53,745 bases of DNA from Tabrizicola sp. (GCF_016792905.1 NZ_JAEULP010000038.1:1-53745); one strand, 5' to 3'; counted from the stretch's first letter, positions 16,317 to 25,564 are shown. Notes: generated from the sequence alone by a model not told the origin. Program-made: numbers and translations.

Positions 16317-16778
16317 TCAGGCCTGCAACGGGATGGCGAGGCAGGCCAGGACGACCACGGTCAGCATGATCCTGAAGCGCAGCCACCAGCGCGGGGCAAG
16401 ACCCCAGGCTACGAACATCGCGTCGAGGAGGAGGAGGCCCACAAACCCCGCTGCAAGGAAGATGGCGGAGGTGTCGGAGGCGTCGGACACCATGACGAAG
16501 CCCCAGAGCGCGGGGATGGCGGACAGGGTGTAGGCGATCGTGGCCTCGCGGCCTTCGGCCTTGGTCGCGAAGCCCCAAAGCGCGCCGGACATGAAGGCGA
16601 GGATCACCGTGCCCCAGGTCAGCCCGACATAGGCACCAAGGAACATCGGCGACAGTCCCTGCGCGGCCCAGGCTGAGAGCGTGGGCGACAGGTGGGTCGC
16701 GGCGGACCAGAGGAAGGGAACCAGCCCGGCAAGGCCGAGGACAAGGGCGGGGCGGGGAATTCGGGCGTCGTCGGTCAT
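16317..16778 (-). CDS. DUF3429 family membrane protein
   Basis: 153 residues with four to five hydrophobic segments (ALVLGLAGLVPFLWSAAT, GLTWGTVILAFMSGALWGF, TLSAIPALWGFVMV, FLAAGFVGLLLLDAMFVAW). The GxxxxAFMSGxxWG stretch is what I recognise from DUF3429, an inner-membrane family of unknown function common in marine and phototrophic alphaproteobacteria. It stands 37 bases downstream of a secreted-protein gene and 3 bases before rnhA. Confidence 0.7.
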   Translation of the reverse strand: MTDDARIPRPALVLGLAGLVPFLWSAATHLSPTLSAWAAQGLSPMFLGAYVGLTWGTVILAFMSGALWGFATKAEGREATIAYTLSAIPALWGFVMVSDASDTSAIFLAAGFVGLLLLDAMFVAWGLAPRWWLRFRIMLTVVVLACLAIPLQA

Positions 16779-16815
16779 GGCGTTGGTCTAGCGTGACGGC
16801 GCGCGCATGGCCAGA

Positions 16816-17283
16816 TCAGTCCGGGTCGATGAATCGGTCGAAGCGGGGCGGGATGGCGGCGGCGATGGCGGCCAGCACCTTGCCCACCCGCTGCACATCG
16901 GCCTCGGCGGGCTGCGACAGGAGCTTGACCTTCTGGCCGTCGACATAGACCAGCCCGCCGGTCAGCCCGCCGCCGACCATCGGAAACTCGGCTTCGCGCG
17001 CCGGTTTGTTGGCAAGGCCACTTTCCGCCGCCGCAGTGCGGATCGCCGCCAGCGCATCCTCGGGCACTGTTGCGCGGCGGGTCTTGCAGGCGGGGCCTTC
17101 GGTTTCGTAGCCCTTGCAATGCTTGAGCGTGAGCGCGCCGTCATCGAGGATCGTGACCGTGGTCTCCCAGGCATACTCCGGGGGCAGGCTGCCGGAATCG
17201 GTCCAGTATTCGGCAAGGACCGGGGCATCCTGGGCGAAGACGGCGGTTGCGGTCAGCAGGAAGAGGGCGAGGGGCTTCAGCAT
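16816..17283 (-). CDS. Hypothetical secreted (periplasmic) protein
   Basis: 155 residues with a clear signal peptide ([17 protein letters not shown], cut before QD). The mature part starts PVLAEYWTDSGSLPPEYAWE and includes two cysteines (56 and 66) that could form a disulfide around GYETEGPACK. I do not recognise the family with certainty. It starts at ATG 17283, overlapping the stop of ispH by one base, so its expression should be coupled to ispH. The larger open frame running through ispH on this strand is out of frame with it only by extension and is not a gene. Confidence 0.7.
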   Translation of the reverse strand: MLKPLALFLLTATAVFAQDAPVLAEYWTDSGSLPPEYAWETTVTILDDGALTLKHCKGYETEGPACKTRRATVPEDALAAIRTAAAESGLANKPAREAEFPMVGGGLTGGLVYVDGQKVKLLSQPAEADVQRVGKVLAAIAAAIPPRFDRFIDPD

Positions 17284-18236
17284 CAGGCGGGCTCTCTCAG
17301 GATGCGGGGGACCTTGAACTCGATGTCCTCGACGGCGGTTTCGACCAGCTCGACCGTGACGGCATGGCGGGCGCGGAAGGCGTCGATCACCTCGTTGACC
17401 AGCACCTCGGGGGCCGATGCCCCTGCGGTCAACCCGATGGCACGGACCCCGTCCAACGCGCGCCAGTCGATGTCGGCGGCGCGCTGGATCAGCATGGAAT
17501 AGGGGCAGCCCGCCGCGGCGCCGACCTCGACCAGGCGCTTGGAGTTCGAGGAGTTTGGGGCGCCGATCACCAGAAGGGCGCCGATCTTCGGGGCCATCGC
17601 CTTGACGGCCGCCTGCCGGTTGGTGGTGGCGTAGCAGATGTCGTCGTGGGCGGGGGCGTGGATCAGCGGGAAGCGGGCCTTGAGTGCGGCGGCGATGTCG
17701 GCGGTGTCGTCGACGGACAGGGTGGTCTGGGTGATGAAGGCAAGCTTCGCGGGGTCGCGGACTTGCAGGGTCGCCACATCGGCGACGGTTTCCACCAGCA
17801 GGACCTCGCCCGCGGGAAGCTGGCCCATGGTGCCCACCGTCTCGGCATGGCCGGCGTGGCCGATGTAGATCATCTGGGTGCCGGCCTCGTGGTGGCGGGC
17901 GGCCTCGTTGTGGACCTTGGTGACGAGGGGGCAGGTGGCATCGACGGCGATCATCTGGCGCGCGGCGGCCTCGGCGGGGACGGATTTCGGGACGCCGTGG
18001 GCGGAGAAGACGACGGGGCGGTCGGAGGGGCAGTCTTCCAGCTCCTCGACGAAGACGGCCCCTTTCGCGCGGAGGGCGTCGACGACGTATTTGTTGTGGA
18101 CGATCTCGTGCCGGACGTAGACCGGGGCGCCCCATTTCGTGAGGGCCATCTCGACGATCTTGATGGCGCGGTCGACCCCGGCACAGAAGCCGCGGGGGGC
18201 GGCGAGGTAGAGGGTGAGGGGGGGGAGGTCGGGCAT
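17283..18236 (-). CDS. ispH: 4-hydroxy-3-methylbut-2-enyl diphosphate reductase (LytB)
   Basis: 317 residues from ATG 18236, giving the usual opening [18 protein letters not shown]; a start at 18308 would add an unlikely extension. The three iron-sulfur cluster cysteines are Cys18, Cys102 ([12 protein letters not shown]) and Cys201 ([11 protein letters not shown]), and [11 protein letters not shown] is conserved. It performs the last step of the MEP pathway, giving IPP and DMAPP. The first gene of a minus-strand operon with a secreted protein, DUF3429, rnhA and the TRIC-type gene. Confidence 0.96.
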   Translation of the reverse strand: MPDLPPLTLYLAAPRGFCAGVDRAIKIVEMALTKWGAPVYVRHEIVHNKYVVDALRAKGAVFVEELEDCPSDRPVVFSAHGVPKSVPAEAAARQMIAVDATCPLVTKVHNEAARHHEAGTQMIYIGHAGHAETVGTMGQLPAGEVLLVETVADVATLQVRDPAKLAFITQTTLSVDDTADIAAALKARFPLIHAPAHDDICYATTNRQAAVKAMAPKIGALLVIGAPNSSNSKRLVEVGAAAGCPYSMLIQRAADIDWRALDGVRAIGLTAGASAPEVLVNEVIDAFRARHAVTVELVETAVEDIEFKVPRILREPA

Positions 18237-18520
18237 CGGCGTTCCGGAAAGGTTGAGCCCAGACTTAGGGCCTGCGGGGCGGGACGTCCAGTGCGGGGGG
18301 ATGTCCACGGTGGACAGAAAATCGTCGCAAGCGATATCAAGGAGTTGGTCGCGGACGTTAAGGATTTGGAAAGAAGTGGTGGTGGGTTGGCACCCACCCT
18401 ACGAACCCGGCCACAGGCAACTTGTCCGGGTCAGCCGTGCGGGAAGTGGTCGGCGTTGGATGGGTGAAACCCACCGTGTTGCGGTTGGCAGGTCGGCGGG
18501 GTGGTGGGTTGGCACCCGCC
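18237..18520. other. 284-bp intergenic stretch upstream of ispH carrying palindromic repeats
   Basis: No gene seen on either strand. The half next to yqaA (18378-18524) is filled by three copies of the GTAGGG/ACCCACC-type repeat described separately. The half next to ispH (18237-18377) is plain sequence that must hold the ispH promoter; I see no convincing -35/-10 pair. Confidence 0.6.
18378..18402 (-). repeat. Half-unit of the GTAGGG...ACCCACC palindromic repeat
   Basis: Read on the minus strand the 25-bp unit begins GTAGGGTGGGT and ends ACCCACCACC, with a perfect 7-bp stem GGTGGGT/ACCCACC around a GCCA loop. It matches the copy at 18500-18524 except for one base and has the same orientation. 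No partner unit follows it, so it is a solitary half. Confidence 0.85.
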
Positions 18521-18524
18521 CTAC
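18458..18524 (-). repeat. Composite (REPIN-like) palindromic element supplying the yqaA stop codon
   Basis: On the minus strand the element opens with GTAGGGCGGGT...ACCCACCACC (18524 to 18500), has a 24-base spacer, then GGTGGGTTTCACCCATCC (18475 to 18458). The second base onward of GTAGGG is the TAG stop of the YqaA-like gene. Architecture and spacer length equal those of the element at 42133-42202; the far end is degenerate here (CCATCC instead of CCACCCTAC). Confidence 0.8.
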
Positions 18525-18943
18525 AGGGCCGAGGCTGCGGCGGCGGCGAGGGCGATGTAGCGCCCGGTCTTGGCAAGGGCGACGAGCAGGAGGAAGAGCG
18601 GAAAAGGCACGCGCAGCACCCCGGAGACGGCGACGATGGTGTCGCCGAAGGGTGCCCAGGACAGGAGGAGGAGCCACAGGCCCCAGCGGGCGAACCAGCC
18701 TTCCGCGCGGCTCATCTGCGCGGGGGAAAGCGGGAACCAGCGATGGTCGCGCTGGTCCGCCAGCCAGCGGCCAAGCGCATAGGTCACGCAGGAGCCGAGC
18801 GTGTTGCCGATGGAGGCGACCAGCACCAGAAGGCTTGTGCCCCAGCCCGCAGCCTGAAAGCCCAGGAAGACGGGTTCGGATTGAAATGGCACCGGCGTCG
18901 CCGCAAGGAATGCGGCGAGGAACAGGCCGGACAGCGCGATCAT
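18521..18943 (-). CDS. YqaA/DedA-like SNARE-associated membrane protein
   Basis: 140 residues from ATG 18943 (MIALSGLFLAAFLAATPVPF), with an alternative in-frame start at 18985. Features of the YqaA branch of the DedA superfamily: a re-entrant-like first segment, LVLVASIGNTLGSCVTYALG, RAEGWFARWGLWLLLLSWAPFGD and a final helix LFLLLVALAKTGRYIAL. DedA proteins are inner-membrane, proton-linked lipid or solute transport candidates. Its TAG stop lies within a dispersed repeat, so the last few codons may have been reshaped when the repeat arrived. Confidence 0.8.
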   Translation of the reverse strand: MIALSGLFLAAFLAATPVPFQSEPVFLGFQAAGWGTSLLVLVASIGNTLGSCVTYALGRWLADQRDHRWFPLSPAQMSRAEGWFARWGLWLLLLSWAPFGDTIVAVSGVLRVPFPLFLLLVALAKTGRYIALAAAAASAL

Positions 18944-18997
18944 GTCGAGGCAGTCACAACCGGGATCCCCATAGCCCGGTCGCAAACGGCCAAAGGC

Positions 18998-19573
18998 TCA
19001 CTTCGCCTCGACCGCGATCTCCTCGGCGACCACGGGACGCGGTTCGCGCGGCGGGCGGCCGATGACTTCGCGCAATTCGTCCAGCTCGATGAAGTTGTCG
19101 GCCTGGCGACGCAGTTCGTCCGCGATCATCGGCGGCTGGCTGCGGATCGTCGACACGACCGAGACGCGGACGCCCTGGCGCTGCAGGCTTTCGACCAGCG
19201 GCCGGAAGTCGCCATCACCCGAGAAGAGCACGATATGATCGACCCGCTGGGCAAGCTCCATGGCATCGACTGTGAGCTCGATGTCCATGTTGCCTTTCAC
19301 CTTCCGCCGTCCCTGGCTGTCGGTGTATTCCTTTGCGGGCTTCGTGCGCATGGTGAAGCCGTTGTAGTGCAGCCAGTCGACCAGCGGCCGGATCGGCGAG
19401 TAGTCGTCATTCTCCAAGAGCGCCGTATAGTAGAAGGCGCGCAGAAGCTTTCCCCGACGCATGAACTCCATCCGGAGAAGCTTGTAGTCGATGTCGAACC
19501 CGAGCGCCTTGGCGGCCGCATAAAGGTTCGAGCCATCAATGAACAGCGCAAGCCGTTCGTCCTTGTAAAACAT
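18998..19573 (-). CDS. LabA/DUF88-type NYN-domain protein (putative RNase)
   Basis: 191 residues. The NYN (PIN-like) domain covers about 8-155: Asp13 in LALFIDGSNLYAA, Asp97 and Asp103 in NMDIELTVDAM, and Asp120/Asp122 in LFSGDGDFRPL form the acidic metal site expected for a nuclease. A short C-terminal tail rich in Pro and Glu follows (REPRPVVAEEIAVEAK). The family includes cyanobacterial LabA and predicted single-strand RNases; targets here are unknown. It is divergent from folK across a 145-base AT-richer gap. Confidence 0.85.
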   Translation of the reverse strand: MFYKDERLALFIDGSNLYAAAKALGFDIDYKLLRMEFMRRGKLLRAFYYTALLENDDYSPIRPLVDWLHYNGFTMRTKPAKEYTDSQGRRKVKGNMDIELTVDAMELAQRVDHIVLFSGDGDFRPLVESLQRQGVRVSVVSTIRSQPPMIADELRRQADNFIELDELREVIGRPPREPRPVVAEEIAVEAK

Positions 19574-19718
19574 TCAAAGGTCCCCTCAATGTCGCCGCGC
19601 GGTCCACGCCTTTCGTGTCTTGCGCACGGCACGTAGTGAAATCCGTCGGCCAACGATCGGTGAATACCAGTCCAACGGCTGATCCGACAAGATGAAGTAT
19701 AGGAAATAAATCTGTCTG

Positions 19719-20291
19719 ATGGGTAAATCAGTGCAAGCCTTGGTTGCGTTCGGCGCAAACCTGCCATTCGAGGGCGAATCGCCCGCGCAAACGATTGCGA
19801 GGGCGCCCAAAGCGCTTGCGGAAGAAGGCCTTTCCATTCTGGCATTTAGCGCGCTTTACGCCACGCCCTGCTTCCCGGCGGGGGCTGGTCCGGACTATGT
19901 GAATGCGGCTGCGGTGCTTGGGGTGGGGCCCGAAGTTGACGCAACGTCAATTCTGCAACGATTGCATCGGGTTGAGGAGCATTTCGGTCGGATACGCGAA
20001 CAACGCTGGGGAATGCGGACGCTGGACATCGACCTGGTGGCCCTGGGCGATTCGATCCTGCCCGACCCGGCGACGCAGGATGCCTGGCGGTTGATGCCGC
20101 CCGAGGCGCAGGCGCGGAGCACTCCGGACCGGCTGATCCTGCCGCATCCGAGGCTTCAGGACCGGGCTTTCGTGCTGGTGCCATTGGCCGATGTGGCGCC
20201 GGACTGGCGGCATCCGCGCCTTGGGCTGACGGTGCGGCAGATGCTGGCGGCGCTGCCCTCGGCGGATCGCGAGGCGGTGAAACCCCTGTGA
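19719..20291 (+). CDS. folK: HPPK, 6-hydroxymethyl-dihydropterin pyrophosphokinase
   Basis: 190 residues. Family marks are the opening [11 protein letters not shown], the substrate/Mg site [16 protein letters not shown] and the closing [20 protein letters not shown]. It transfers pyrophosphate from ATP to hydroxymethyl-dihydropterin in folate synthesis. There is no strong ribosome site before ATG 19719; the upstream DNA is AT-rich (TATAGGAAATAAAT at 19698-19711 region) and may carry a promoter close to the start. rpoZ follows 84 bases later on the same strand. Confidence 0.95.
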   Translation: MGKSVQALVAFGANLPFEGESPAQTIARAPKALAEEGLSILAFSALYATPCFPAGAGPDYVNAAAVLGVGPEVDATSILQRLHRVEEHFGRIREQRWGMRTLDIDLVALGDSILPDPATQDAWRLMPPEAQARSTPDRLILPHPRLQDRAFVLVPLADVAPDWRHPRLGLTVRQMLAALPSADREAVKPL

Positions 20292-20375
20292 TTTTGGCTG
20301 TTTTGCCGCTTGTCAAGCGTTTCTGGCCGGCATACATAGGCCACTTCCAGCAGCCACGCCGATTGGAGTGTCCTC

Positions 20376-20729
20376 ATGGCCCGTGTGACGGTCGAAGATT
20401 GCGTTGACAAGGTTCCGAACCGGTTCGAGCTGGTGATGCTTGCCGCCCATCGTGCGCGCGAGATCGCTTCGGGCTCGCCCGCGACGGTGGACCGCGACAA
20501 CGACAAGAACCCCGTCGTCGCGCTGCGCGAGATCGCCGACGAGGCGCAGCAGGCCGAAGTCCTGCGCGAGCGGATGATCGAAAGCTACCAGACCCAGATC
20601 GAGGTCGACGAGCCGGAAGAAGACCAGATGGCGCTTCTGATGGGCGGCGAGATGGACCGTCCGATGGTCGACGACATGTCGGAAGAAAAGCTTCTCCGCG
20701 CCCTGATGGAAGCCCAGGGCGAATTCTGA
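20376..20729 (+). CDS. rpoZ: RNA polymerase omega subunit
   Basis: 117 residues starting [20 protein letters not shown], the canonical omega opening, with [13 protein letters not shown] and [17 protein letters not shown] lies eight bases before the ATG. The C-terminal acidic extension ([18 protein letters not shown]) is usual for alphaproteobacterial omega. Omega helps assemble RNA polymerase and, in many bacteria, forms part of the (p)ppGpp site; the next gene is the (p)ppGpp synthetase, a widespread pairing. Confidence 0.97.
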   Translation: MARVTVEDCVDKVPNRFELVMLAAHRAREIASGSPATVDRDNDKNPVVALREIADEAQQAEVLRERMIESYQTQIEVDEPEEDQMALLMGGEMDRPMVDDMSEEKLLRALMEAQGEF

Positions 20730-20769
20730 CGGGCGAAAGCCCGGTGGTGGGCCCGGTCGAGAGGCAGCG

Positions 20770-22887
20770 ATGATCGACGTCGAAGACCTCATCGCCCTGG
20801 TTCGCAATTACAACCCGCGCTGCAATGCCGATCTGATCCGTCGGGCTTATGCCTATGGCATGAAGATGCACGAAGGGCAGATGCGGAAGTCGGGCGAGCC
20901 ATATTTCACCCATCCGGTCGCCGTGGCCGCGATCCTGACCGAGCAGCGGCTGGACGACGCGACGATTGTCACCGCGCTCTTGCACGACACGATCGAGGAC
21001 ACCCGGTCGACCTATGCCGACCTGTCGGGGATGTTCGGCGAGGAAGTGGCGGAACTGGTCGACGGTGTGACCAAGCTGACCAACCTGCAGCTGTCCAACA
21101 CCGAAAGCCAGCAGGCCGAGAACTTCCGCAAGCTGTTCATGGCGATGAGCCGCGACCTGCGGGTGATCCTGGTCAAGCTCGCCGACCGACTGCACAACAT
21201 GCGCACGATCCGGTCGATGAAGGTGGAAAAGCAGGCCCAGAAGGCGCGCGAGACGATGGAGATCTTTGCTCCGCTCGCCGGCCGGATGGGGATGCAGTGG
21301 ATGCGCGAGGAGCTGGAAGACCTGTCCTTCAAGGTCCTGAACCCCGAAGCGCGGAATTCGATCCTGCGGCGGTTCCTGACCTTGCAGAAGGAATCGGGCG
21401 ATGTGGTCCACAAGATCACGGCGGATATCCTGCACGAGCTGGAGAAGGCGCAGATCGAGGCCGATGTGTTCGGGCGGGCGAAGAAGCCCTACAGCATCTG
21501 GCGCAAGATGCAGGAGAAGGACCTGGCGTTCAGTCGGCTCTCGGACATCTACGGCTTCCGGGTGATCGCGGGCTCGGTGGCGGATTGCTATCGTATCCTC
21601 GGGGTGATCCACCAGCGCTGGCGGGCAGTGCCGGGGCGGTTCAAGGACTATATCAGCCAGCCGAAGACCAACGGCTACCGGTCGATCCACACCACGGTGT
21701 CGGGGCGCGATGGCAAGCGGGTCGAGGTGCAGATCCGCACGCGCGAGATGCACGAGGTGGCCGAGGCCGGGGTGGCGGCGCATTGGTCCTACCGTGAGGG
21801 CGTGCGGGCGGCGAACCCCTTCGCGGTGGACCCGGCCAAGTGGATCGCGACGTTGACCGAACGGCTGGACGAGGGCGATACCGACGAGTTCCTGGAGCAC
21901 GTCAAGCTGGAGATGTATTCCGACCAGGTGTTCTGCTTCACGCCGAAGGGCGATGTGGTGCAGCTGCCACGGGGGGCGACGCCCTTGGATTTCGCCTACG
22001 CGATCCATACCCGGATCGGGAACTCCTGCGTGTCGGCGAAGATCGACGGGATCAGGGTGCCCTTGTGGACGCGGCTGAAGAACGGGCAGTCGATCGAGAT
22101 CATCACGGCGGAAGGGCAGCGGCCTCAATCCAGCTGGATCGACATCGTGACGACGGGGCGGGCGAAGGCGGCGATCCGGCGGTCATTGCGGGAAGAGGAC
22201 CGGGGGCGGTTCGTCAAGCTGGGGCAGGAACTGGCGCGGGCGGCGTTCGACCATGTCGGCAAGAAGGCCACCGACAAGGCGCTTCGAACGGCGGCGAAGA
22301 TGCTGGGACTGGCGGACGAGAATGACCTCTTGGCCCGGCTCGGCTCGGCGGAAATGCCGGCGCGGCGGGTGGTGGAGATCCTGTATCCGGAACTGGCGCA
22401 GGCGGTGGCCGACGAGGTCGACCACAAGCGCCCGGTGATCGGCCTGACCGCCGACCAGACCTTCCGGCGGGCGAACTGCTGCCAGCCGGTGCCGGGCGAG
22501 CGGATCGTGGGGATCACCTATCGGGGGCAGGGCGTGGTGGTCCATGCCATCGACTGCCCGGCGCTGGAGGAATTCGAGGACCAGACCGCGCGCTGGGTCG
22601 ACCTGCGCTGGGAAGCGGGGCGGCATTCGCCGGTGTTCACGGTCAGCCTTGACACCACGATCTCGAACGACGCGGGCGTCCTGGGCCGCATCTGCACCTT
22701 GATCGGCGAGCAGAAGGCCAATATCTCGGACCTGCGGTTCACTGACCGGAAACCGGACTTTTATCGCCTCATTATTGACGTGGACCTTCGCGACGTTGAG
22801 CACCTGCACATGGTCATGACCGCGCTGGAAGCCGAGACGGACGTGGCGCAAATCTCGCGTCATCGGGATTTGACACGGCGGCCCTAG
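20770..22887 (+). CDS. rsh: Bifunctional (p)ppGpp synthetase/hydrolase (Rsh)
   Basis: 705 residues. Domains in order: HD hydrolase (about 25-195; His48, and HDTIED at 72-77), synthetase (about 235-355; DIYGFRVIAG, RFKDYISQPKTNGYRSIHTT), TGS (about 384-447; VFCFTPKGDVVQLPRGATPL) and C-terminal ACT (about 620-702; DAGVLGRICTLIGEQKANIS). Both catalytic domains look intact, as expected where one enzyme makes and degrades the alarmone. It follows rpoZ by 40 bases. Confidence 0.96.
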   Translation: MIDVEDLIALVRNYNPRCNADLIRRAYAYGMKMHEGQMRKSGEPYFTHPVAVAAILTEQRLDDATIVTALLHDTIEDTRSTYADLSGMFGEEVAELVDGVTKLTNLQLSNTESQQAENFRKLFMAMSRDLRVILVKLADRLHNMRTIRSMKVEKQAQKARETMEIFAPLAGRMGMQWMREELEDLSFKVLNPEARNSILRRFLTLQKESGDVVHKITADILHELEKAQIEADVFGRAKKPYSIWRKMQEKDLAFSRLSDIYGFRVIAGSVADCYRILGVIHQRWRAVPGRFKDYISQPKTNGYRSIHTTVSGRDGKRVEVQIRTREMHEVAEAGVAAHWSYREGVRAANPFAVDPAKWIATLTERLDEGDTDEFLEHVKLEMYSDQVFCFTPKGDVVQLPRGATPLDFAYAIHTRIGNSCVSAKIDGIRVPLWTRLKNGQSIEIITAEGQRPQSSWIDIVTTGRAKAAIRRSLREEDRGRFVKLGQELARAAFDHVGKKATDKALRTAAKMLGLADENDLLARLGSAEMPARRVVEILYPELAQAVADEVDHKRPVIGLTADQTFRRANCCQPVPGERIVGITYRGQGVVVHAIDCPALEEFEDQTARWVDLRWEAGRHSPVFTVSLDTTISNDAGVLGRICTLIGEQKANISDLRFTDRKPDFYRLIIDVDLRDVEHLHMVMTALEAETDVAQISRHRDLTRRP

Positions 22888-22930
22888 ATCAGCAGAACGG
22901 GCGCGCAGTCGGGGGCGGAGAGGCGAAGAG

Positions 22931-23635
22931 GTGGTCTTCAAACGTAGGGAACCGTTGGGCTGGGGCGCGTGGCTGCGCGAGCAGGTCTATCCGCGCTCGG
23001 GCTTCAAGCGGTCGATCCGCTATGTGGTCTACCGGATGCGCCGCCTGCCGGACCAGCCGCACCGGGTCGCGCGGGGGGTCTTCGCCGGCTCGCTGATCGG
23101 GTTCCTGCCGCTGCCAGGGTTGCAGTTCATTGCAGCCTGGGGCGCGGCAAGGCTGGCGCGGGGCAATGTGCTGGCGGCGCTTTTGGCGACCTTCAACACC
23201 AACCCGGTGACGACGCCCTTCTTCGCCGTACTGGCAATGACGCTGGGCCACTGGATCATGGGGATCGAGGCGCCGCTGAATGCCAAGTACATCGGCCATG
23301 CCTTCGGCGAGGCGGGCCATGACCTGTGGTTCAACTTCATGGCGATCTTCGGCCCGGAGAAGACGCAATGGGACGGGCTGATCCAGTTCTGGCACGAAAT
23401 CTATGTGCCCTATTTCATCGGCGCGCTGGGTCCGGGACTGATCCTCAGCCTTGCGGCCTATTACATCACCATCCCGCTGGTCGAGGCGTACCAGAAGGCC
23501 CGCGCCGCGACGGCGCATGAGCGGGCGGAACGCCGCCGGAAGATGCGCGCAAAGCTGGCCGAGGCGGCAGCGAAGCTGAAGCTGCGCGGCGAAAAGGGCG
23601 AGGACTCGGATGACGACAGCCTCGGGTCGCCCTAG
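22931..23635 (+). CDS. DUF2062 family membrane protein
   Basis: 234 residues, GTG start after GAAGAGG. The DUF2062 signature is seen in RVARGVFAGSLIGFLPLPGL and AALLATFNTNPVTTPFFAVL (about residues 57-100), followed by two more hydrophobic stretches and a charged coiled-coil-like tail (KARAATAHERAERRRKMRAK). Function is unknown; in alphaproteobacteria it is often found between rsh and pdxJ, exactly as here. Confidence 0.85.
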   Translation: MVFKRREPLGWGAWLREQVYPRSGFKRSIRYVVYRMRRLPDQPHRVARGVFAGSLIGFLPLPGLQFIAAWGAARLARGNVLAALLATFNTNPVTTPFFAVLAMTLGHWIMGIEAPLNAKYIGHAFGEAGHDLWFNFMAIFGPEKTQWDGLIQFWHEIYVPYFIGALGPGLILSLAAYYITIPLVEAYQKARAATAHERAERRRKMRAKLAEAAAKLKLRGEKGEDSDDDSLGSP

Positions 23636-23662
23636 ACTGGCGAAAAACGCGGGAAGGCCGGA

Positions 23663-24427
23663 ATGAACCATCCACTGAAAAGGCCGGGCAAGCTTCGGCT
23701 CGGCGTCAACATCGACCATGTGGCGACGGTGCGGAACGCCCGCGGCTCTGCCTGGCCCGACCCGTTGCGCGCGGCGCTGCTGGCGGAAACGGCTGGCGCG
23801 GACGGGATCACCGCGCATCTGCGCGAAGATCGCCGCCACATCCGCGACGCCGACATCGAGGCGCTGATGGCCGCGCTGACGGTGCCGCTGAACTTCGAAT
23901 GCGCGGCGACCGCCGAGATGCAGGCCATCGCCCTGCGCCACAAGCCGCATGCCATCTGCCTGGTGCCGGAAAAGCGCGAGGAGCGGACGACCGAGGGCGG
24001 GCTGGACGTGGCGTCCGACCAGAAACGCCTGGCCGACTACATCACCCCCCTGCGCGAGGCTGGCTGCCGGGTCAGCATGTTCATCAGCCACGACCCCCGG
24101 CAGATCGAAGCGAGCGCGAAGATCGGGGCAGCGGTGGTCGAGCTGCACACCGGCCTCTACTCCGAGCTTCTGGCCGACGGTCACGCCGCGCTTGCCGAGC
24201 GCGAGCTGGCTGCCCTGCAAGCCGGGGCGGAACTGGCCGCAAGCCTTGGGCTGGAGGTCCATGCCGGACACGGCCTGACCTACGACAATGTCGAACCCAT
24301 CGCCGCGATCCCGGAACTGGCCGAATTGAACATTGGCCATTTCCTGATCGGCGAGGCGATCTTCCGGGGGCTGGAACCGGCCATCGAGGAAATGCGCCGG
24401 CGAATGGACCTGGCGCGTGATCGCTAG
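23663..24427 (+). CDS. pdxJ: Pyridoxine 5'-phosphate synthase
   Basis: 254 residues; TIM-barrel family marks LRLGVNIDHVATVRNARGS, ITAHLREDRRHI, CLVPEKREERTTEGG, VVELHTGLYSE, VHAGHGLTYDNV and NIGHFLIGEAIFRGL are all present. It condenses 1-deoxyxylulose 5-phosphate with 3-amino-2-oxopropyl phosphate to pyridoxine 5'-phosphate. It follows the DUF2062 gene by 27 bases, with GGAATG-type spacing before its ATG. Confidence 0.96.
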   Translation: MNHPLKRPGKLRLGVNIDHVATVRNARGSAWPDPLRAALLAETAGADGITAHLREDRRHIRDADIEALMAALTVPLNFECAATAEMQAIALRHKPHAICLVPEKREERTTEGGLDVASDQKRLADYITPLREAGCRVSMFISHDPRQIEASAKIGAAVVELHTGLYSELLADGHAALAERELAALQAGAELAASLGLEVHAGHGLTYDNVEPIAAIPELAELNIGHFLIGEAIFRGLEPAIEEMRRRMDLARDR

Positions 24428-24552
24428 GATCCTGCGGAGGCCCGCCGAAAATCGGGCGAGACCAGATCGGACCACAACATTGTTGACGCCTCCGAAACGG
24501 CATGTAGGACTTTCCCTTACGGGAACATCCCTCCCGTTTGGTGGAGTTTCAG

Positions 24553-25074
24553 ATGAAAAACAGAAGCTTGCTTATCATTCTCGGCATCATCACGGTGGTC
24601 GCAGGGTTCTTCGCAATTCTGAATCCTGTAGCTGGATCGATTGCAGTGACGCTCTTGACCGGCTGGCTTTTCCTGCTGATCGGCATCCTCCAGATCGTCG
24701 CCGTCTTCCAGGAAACCGACTGGAGCCACCGGCTATGGTCGTTGCTGCTGGCGGTGCTGGCCATCCTGGCCGGGATCAGTCTCCTGGCAAATCCGCTGGC
24801 CGGCATGATCAGCCTGACCTATCTTCTGGCGATCCTGTTCGTGGTGTCGGGTGTCTTCAAGATCATTGCGTCGCTGTCCATGGATTCCGGCAACTGGAAA
24901 TGGATGGTGCTTCTGTCTGGCGTCCTGTCGCTGGGGCTGGGCGTCCTGATTTTCGCCAACTTCGCCGAGGCGGCGCTGACAACGCTGGGGCTTCTGCTGG
25001 GACTTCAGCTTATCTCGGACGGGGCATCCATGTTGGGTCTGGCGTTGGCCGCCCGGAAGATCGAAAGGGCCTGA
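24553..25074 (+). CDS. HdeD-like (DUF308) membrane protein
   Basis: 173 residues from ATG 24553, preceded by GTGGAG. Six hydrophobic helices in repeated pairs ([76 protein letters not shown] and others) fit the HdeD/DUF308 family, inner-membrane proteins linked to acid and other stress. A 125-base gap precedes it, unlike the tight spacing around it, so it may have its own promoter and be a later insertion into the pdxJ-acpS order. Confidence 0.8.
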   Translation: MKNRSLLIILGIITVVAGFFAILNPVAGSIAVTLLTGWLFLLIGILQIVAVFQETDWSHRLWSLLLAVLAILAGISLLANPLAGMISLTYLLAILFVVSGVFKIIASLSMDSGNWKWMVLLSGVLSLGLGVLIFANFAEAALTTLGLLLGLQLISDGASMLGLALAARKIERA

Positions 25075-25138
25075 GCCCGCTCCCTACTCCGAAACCGGGC
25101 CGCGCGCAGCGGCCCGGCCTTGTCCGGGAGACGGCGAA

Positions 25139-25564
25139 ATGATCCTGGGCATCGGCAGCGACCTGTGCAACATCGAGCGGATCGAGGCGACGCTTGCGCG
25201 CCACGGCGAGCGGTTCAAGAACCGCGTCTACACCGAAATCGAACAGCGCAAGGCCGAAAGCCGGGCGCGGGCGGTTGCGGCGACCTATGCCAAGCGCTGG
25301 GCGGCGAAGGAGGCTTGCTCCAAGGCGCTGGGCACCGGCCTGCGGATGGGGATCAGCTGGAAGGACATGGCGGTCACGAACCTGCGGTCGGGCCAGCCGG
25401 TGATGCATGTGACAGGCTGGGCGGCGGAACGACTGCGCGCGATGACGCCTGCGGGGCACGAGGCGGTGATCCATGTCACGCTGACCGACGACCATCCCTG
25501 GGCACAGGCCTTCGTGGTGATCGAGGCCCGCCCGCTGGCGCCCGGCGCGCCGCCCCACGCTTGA
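25139..25564 (+). CDS. acpS: Holo-[acyl-carrier-protein] synthase
   Basis: 141 residues. Mg-binding Asp8 ([13 protein letters not shown]) and Glu58 with Lys57 ([15 protein letters not shown]) are in place, as are [10 protein letters not shown] and [15 protein letters not shown]. It moves 4'-phosphopantetheine from CoA to ACP. A GGGAGACGG site precedes the ATG. It is followed after 54 bases by lepB, an arrangement (acpS-lepB-rnc-era) shared by many alphaproteobacteria. Confidence 0.96.
   Translation: MILGIGSDLCNIERIEATLARHGERFKNRVYTEIEQRKAESRARAVAATYAKRWAAKEACSKALGTGLRMGISWKDMAVTNLRSGQPVMHVTGWAAERLRAMTPAGHEAVIHVTLTDDHPWAQAFVVIEARPLAPGAPPHA

Noticed and set aside
16816-18135. 439-codon minus-strand frame running through ispH
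   Set aside because: Only its last 155 codons, with a signal peptide, form a credible gene; the rest is an Arg/Pro-rich shadow of ispH.
24523-24539. GGAAC and CGTT before the HdeD-like gene, recalling an EcfG general-stress promoter
   Set aside because: The spacer is only 8 bases; EcfG promoters need about 16-17.
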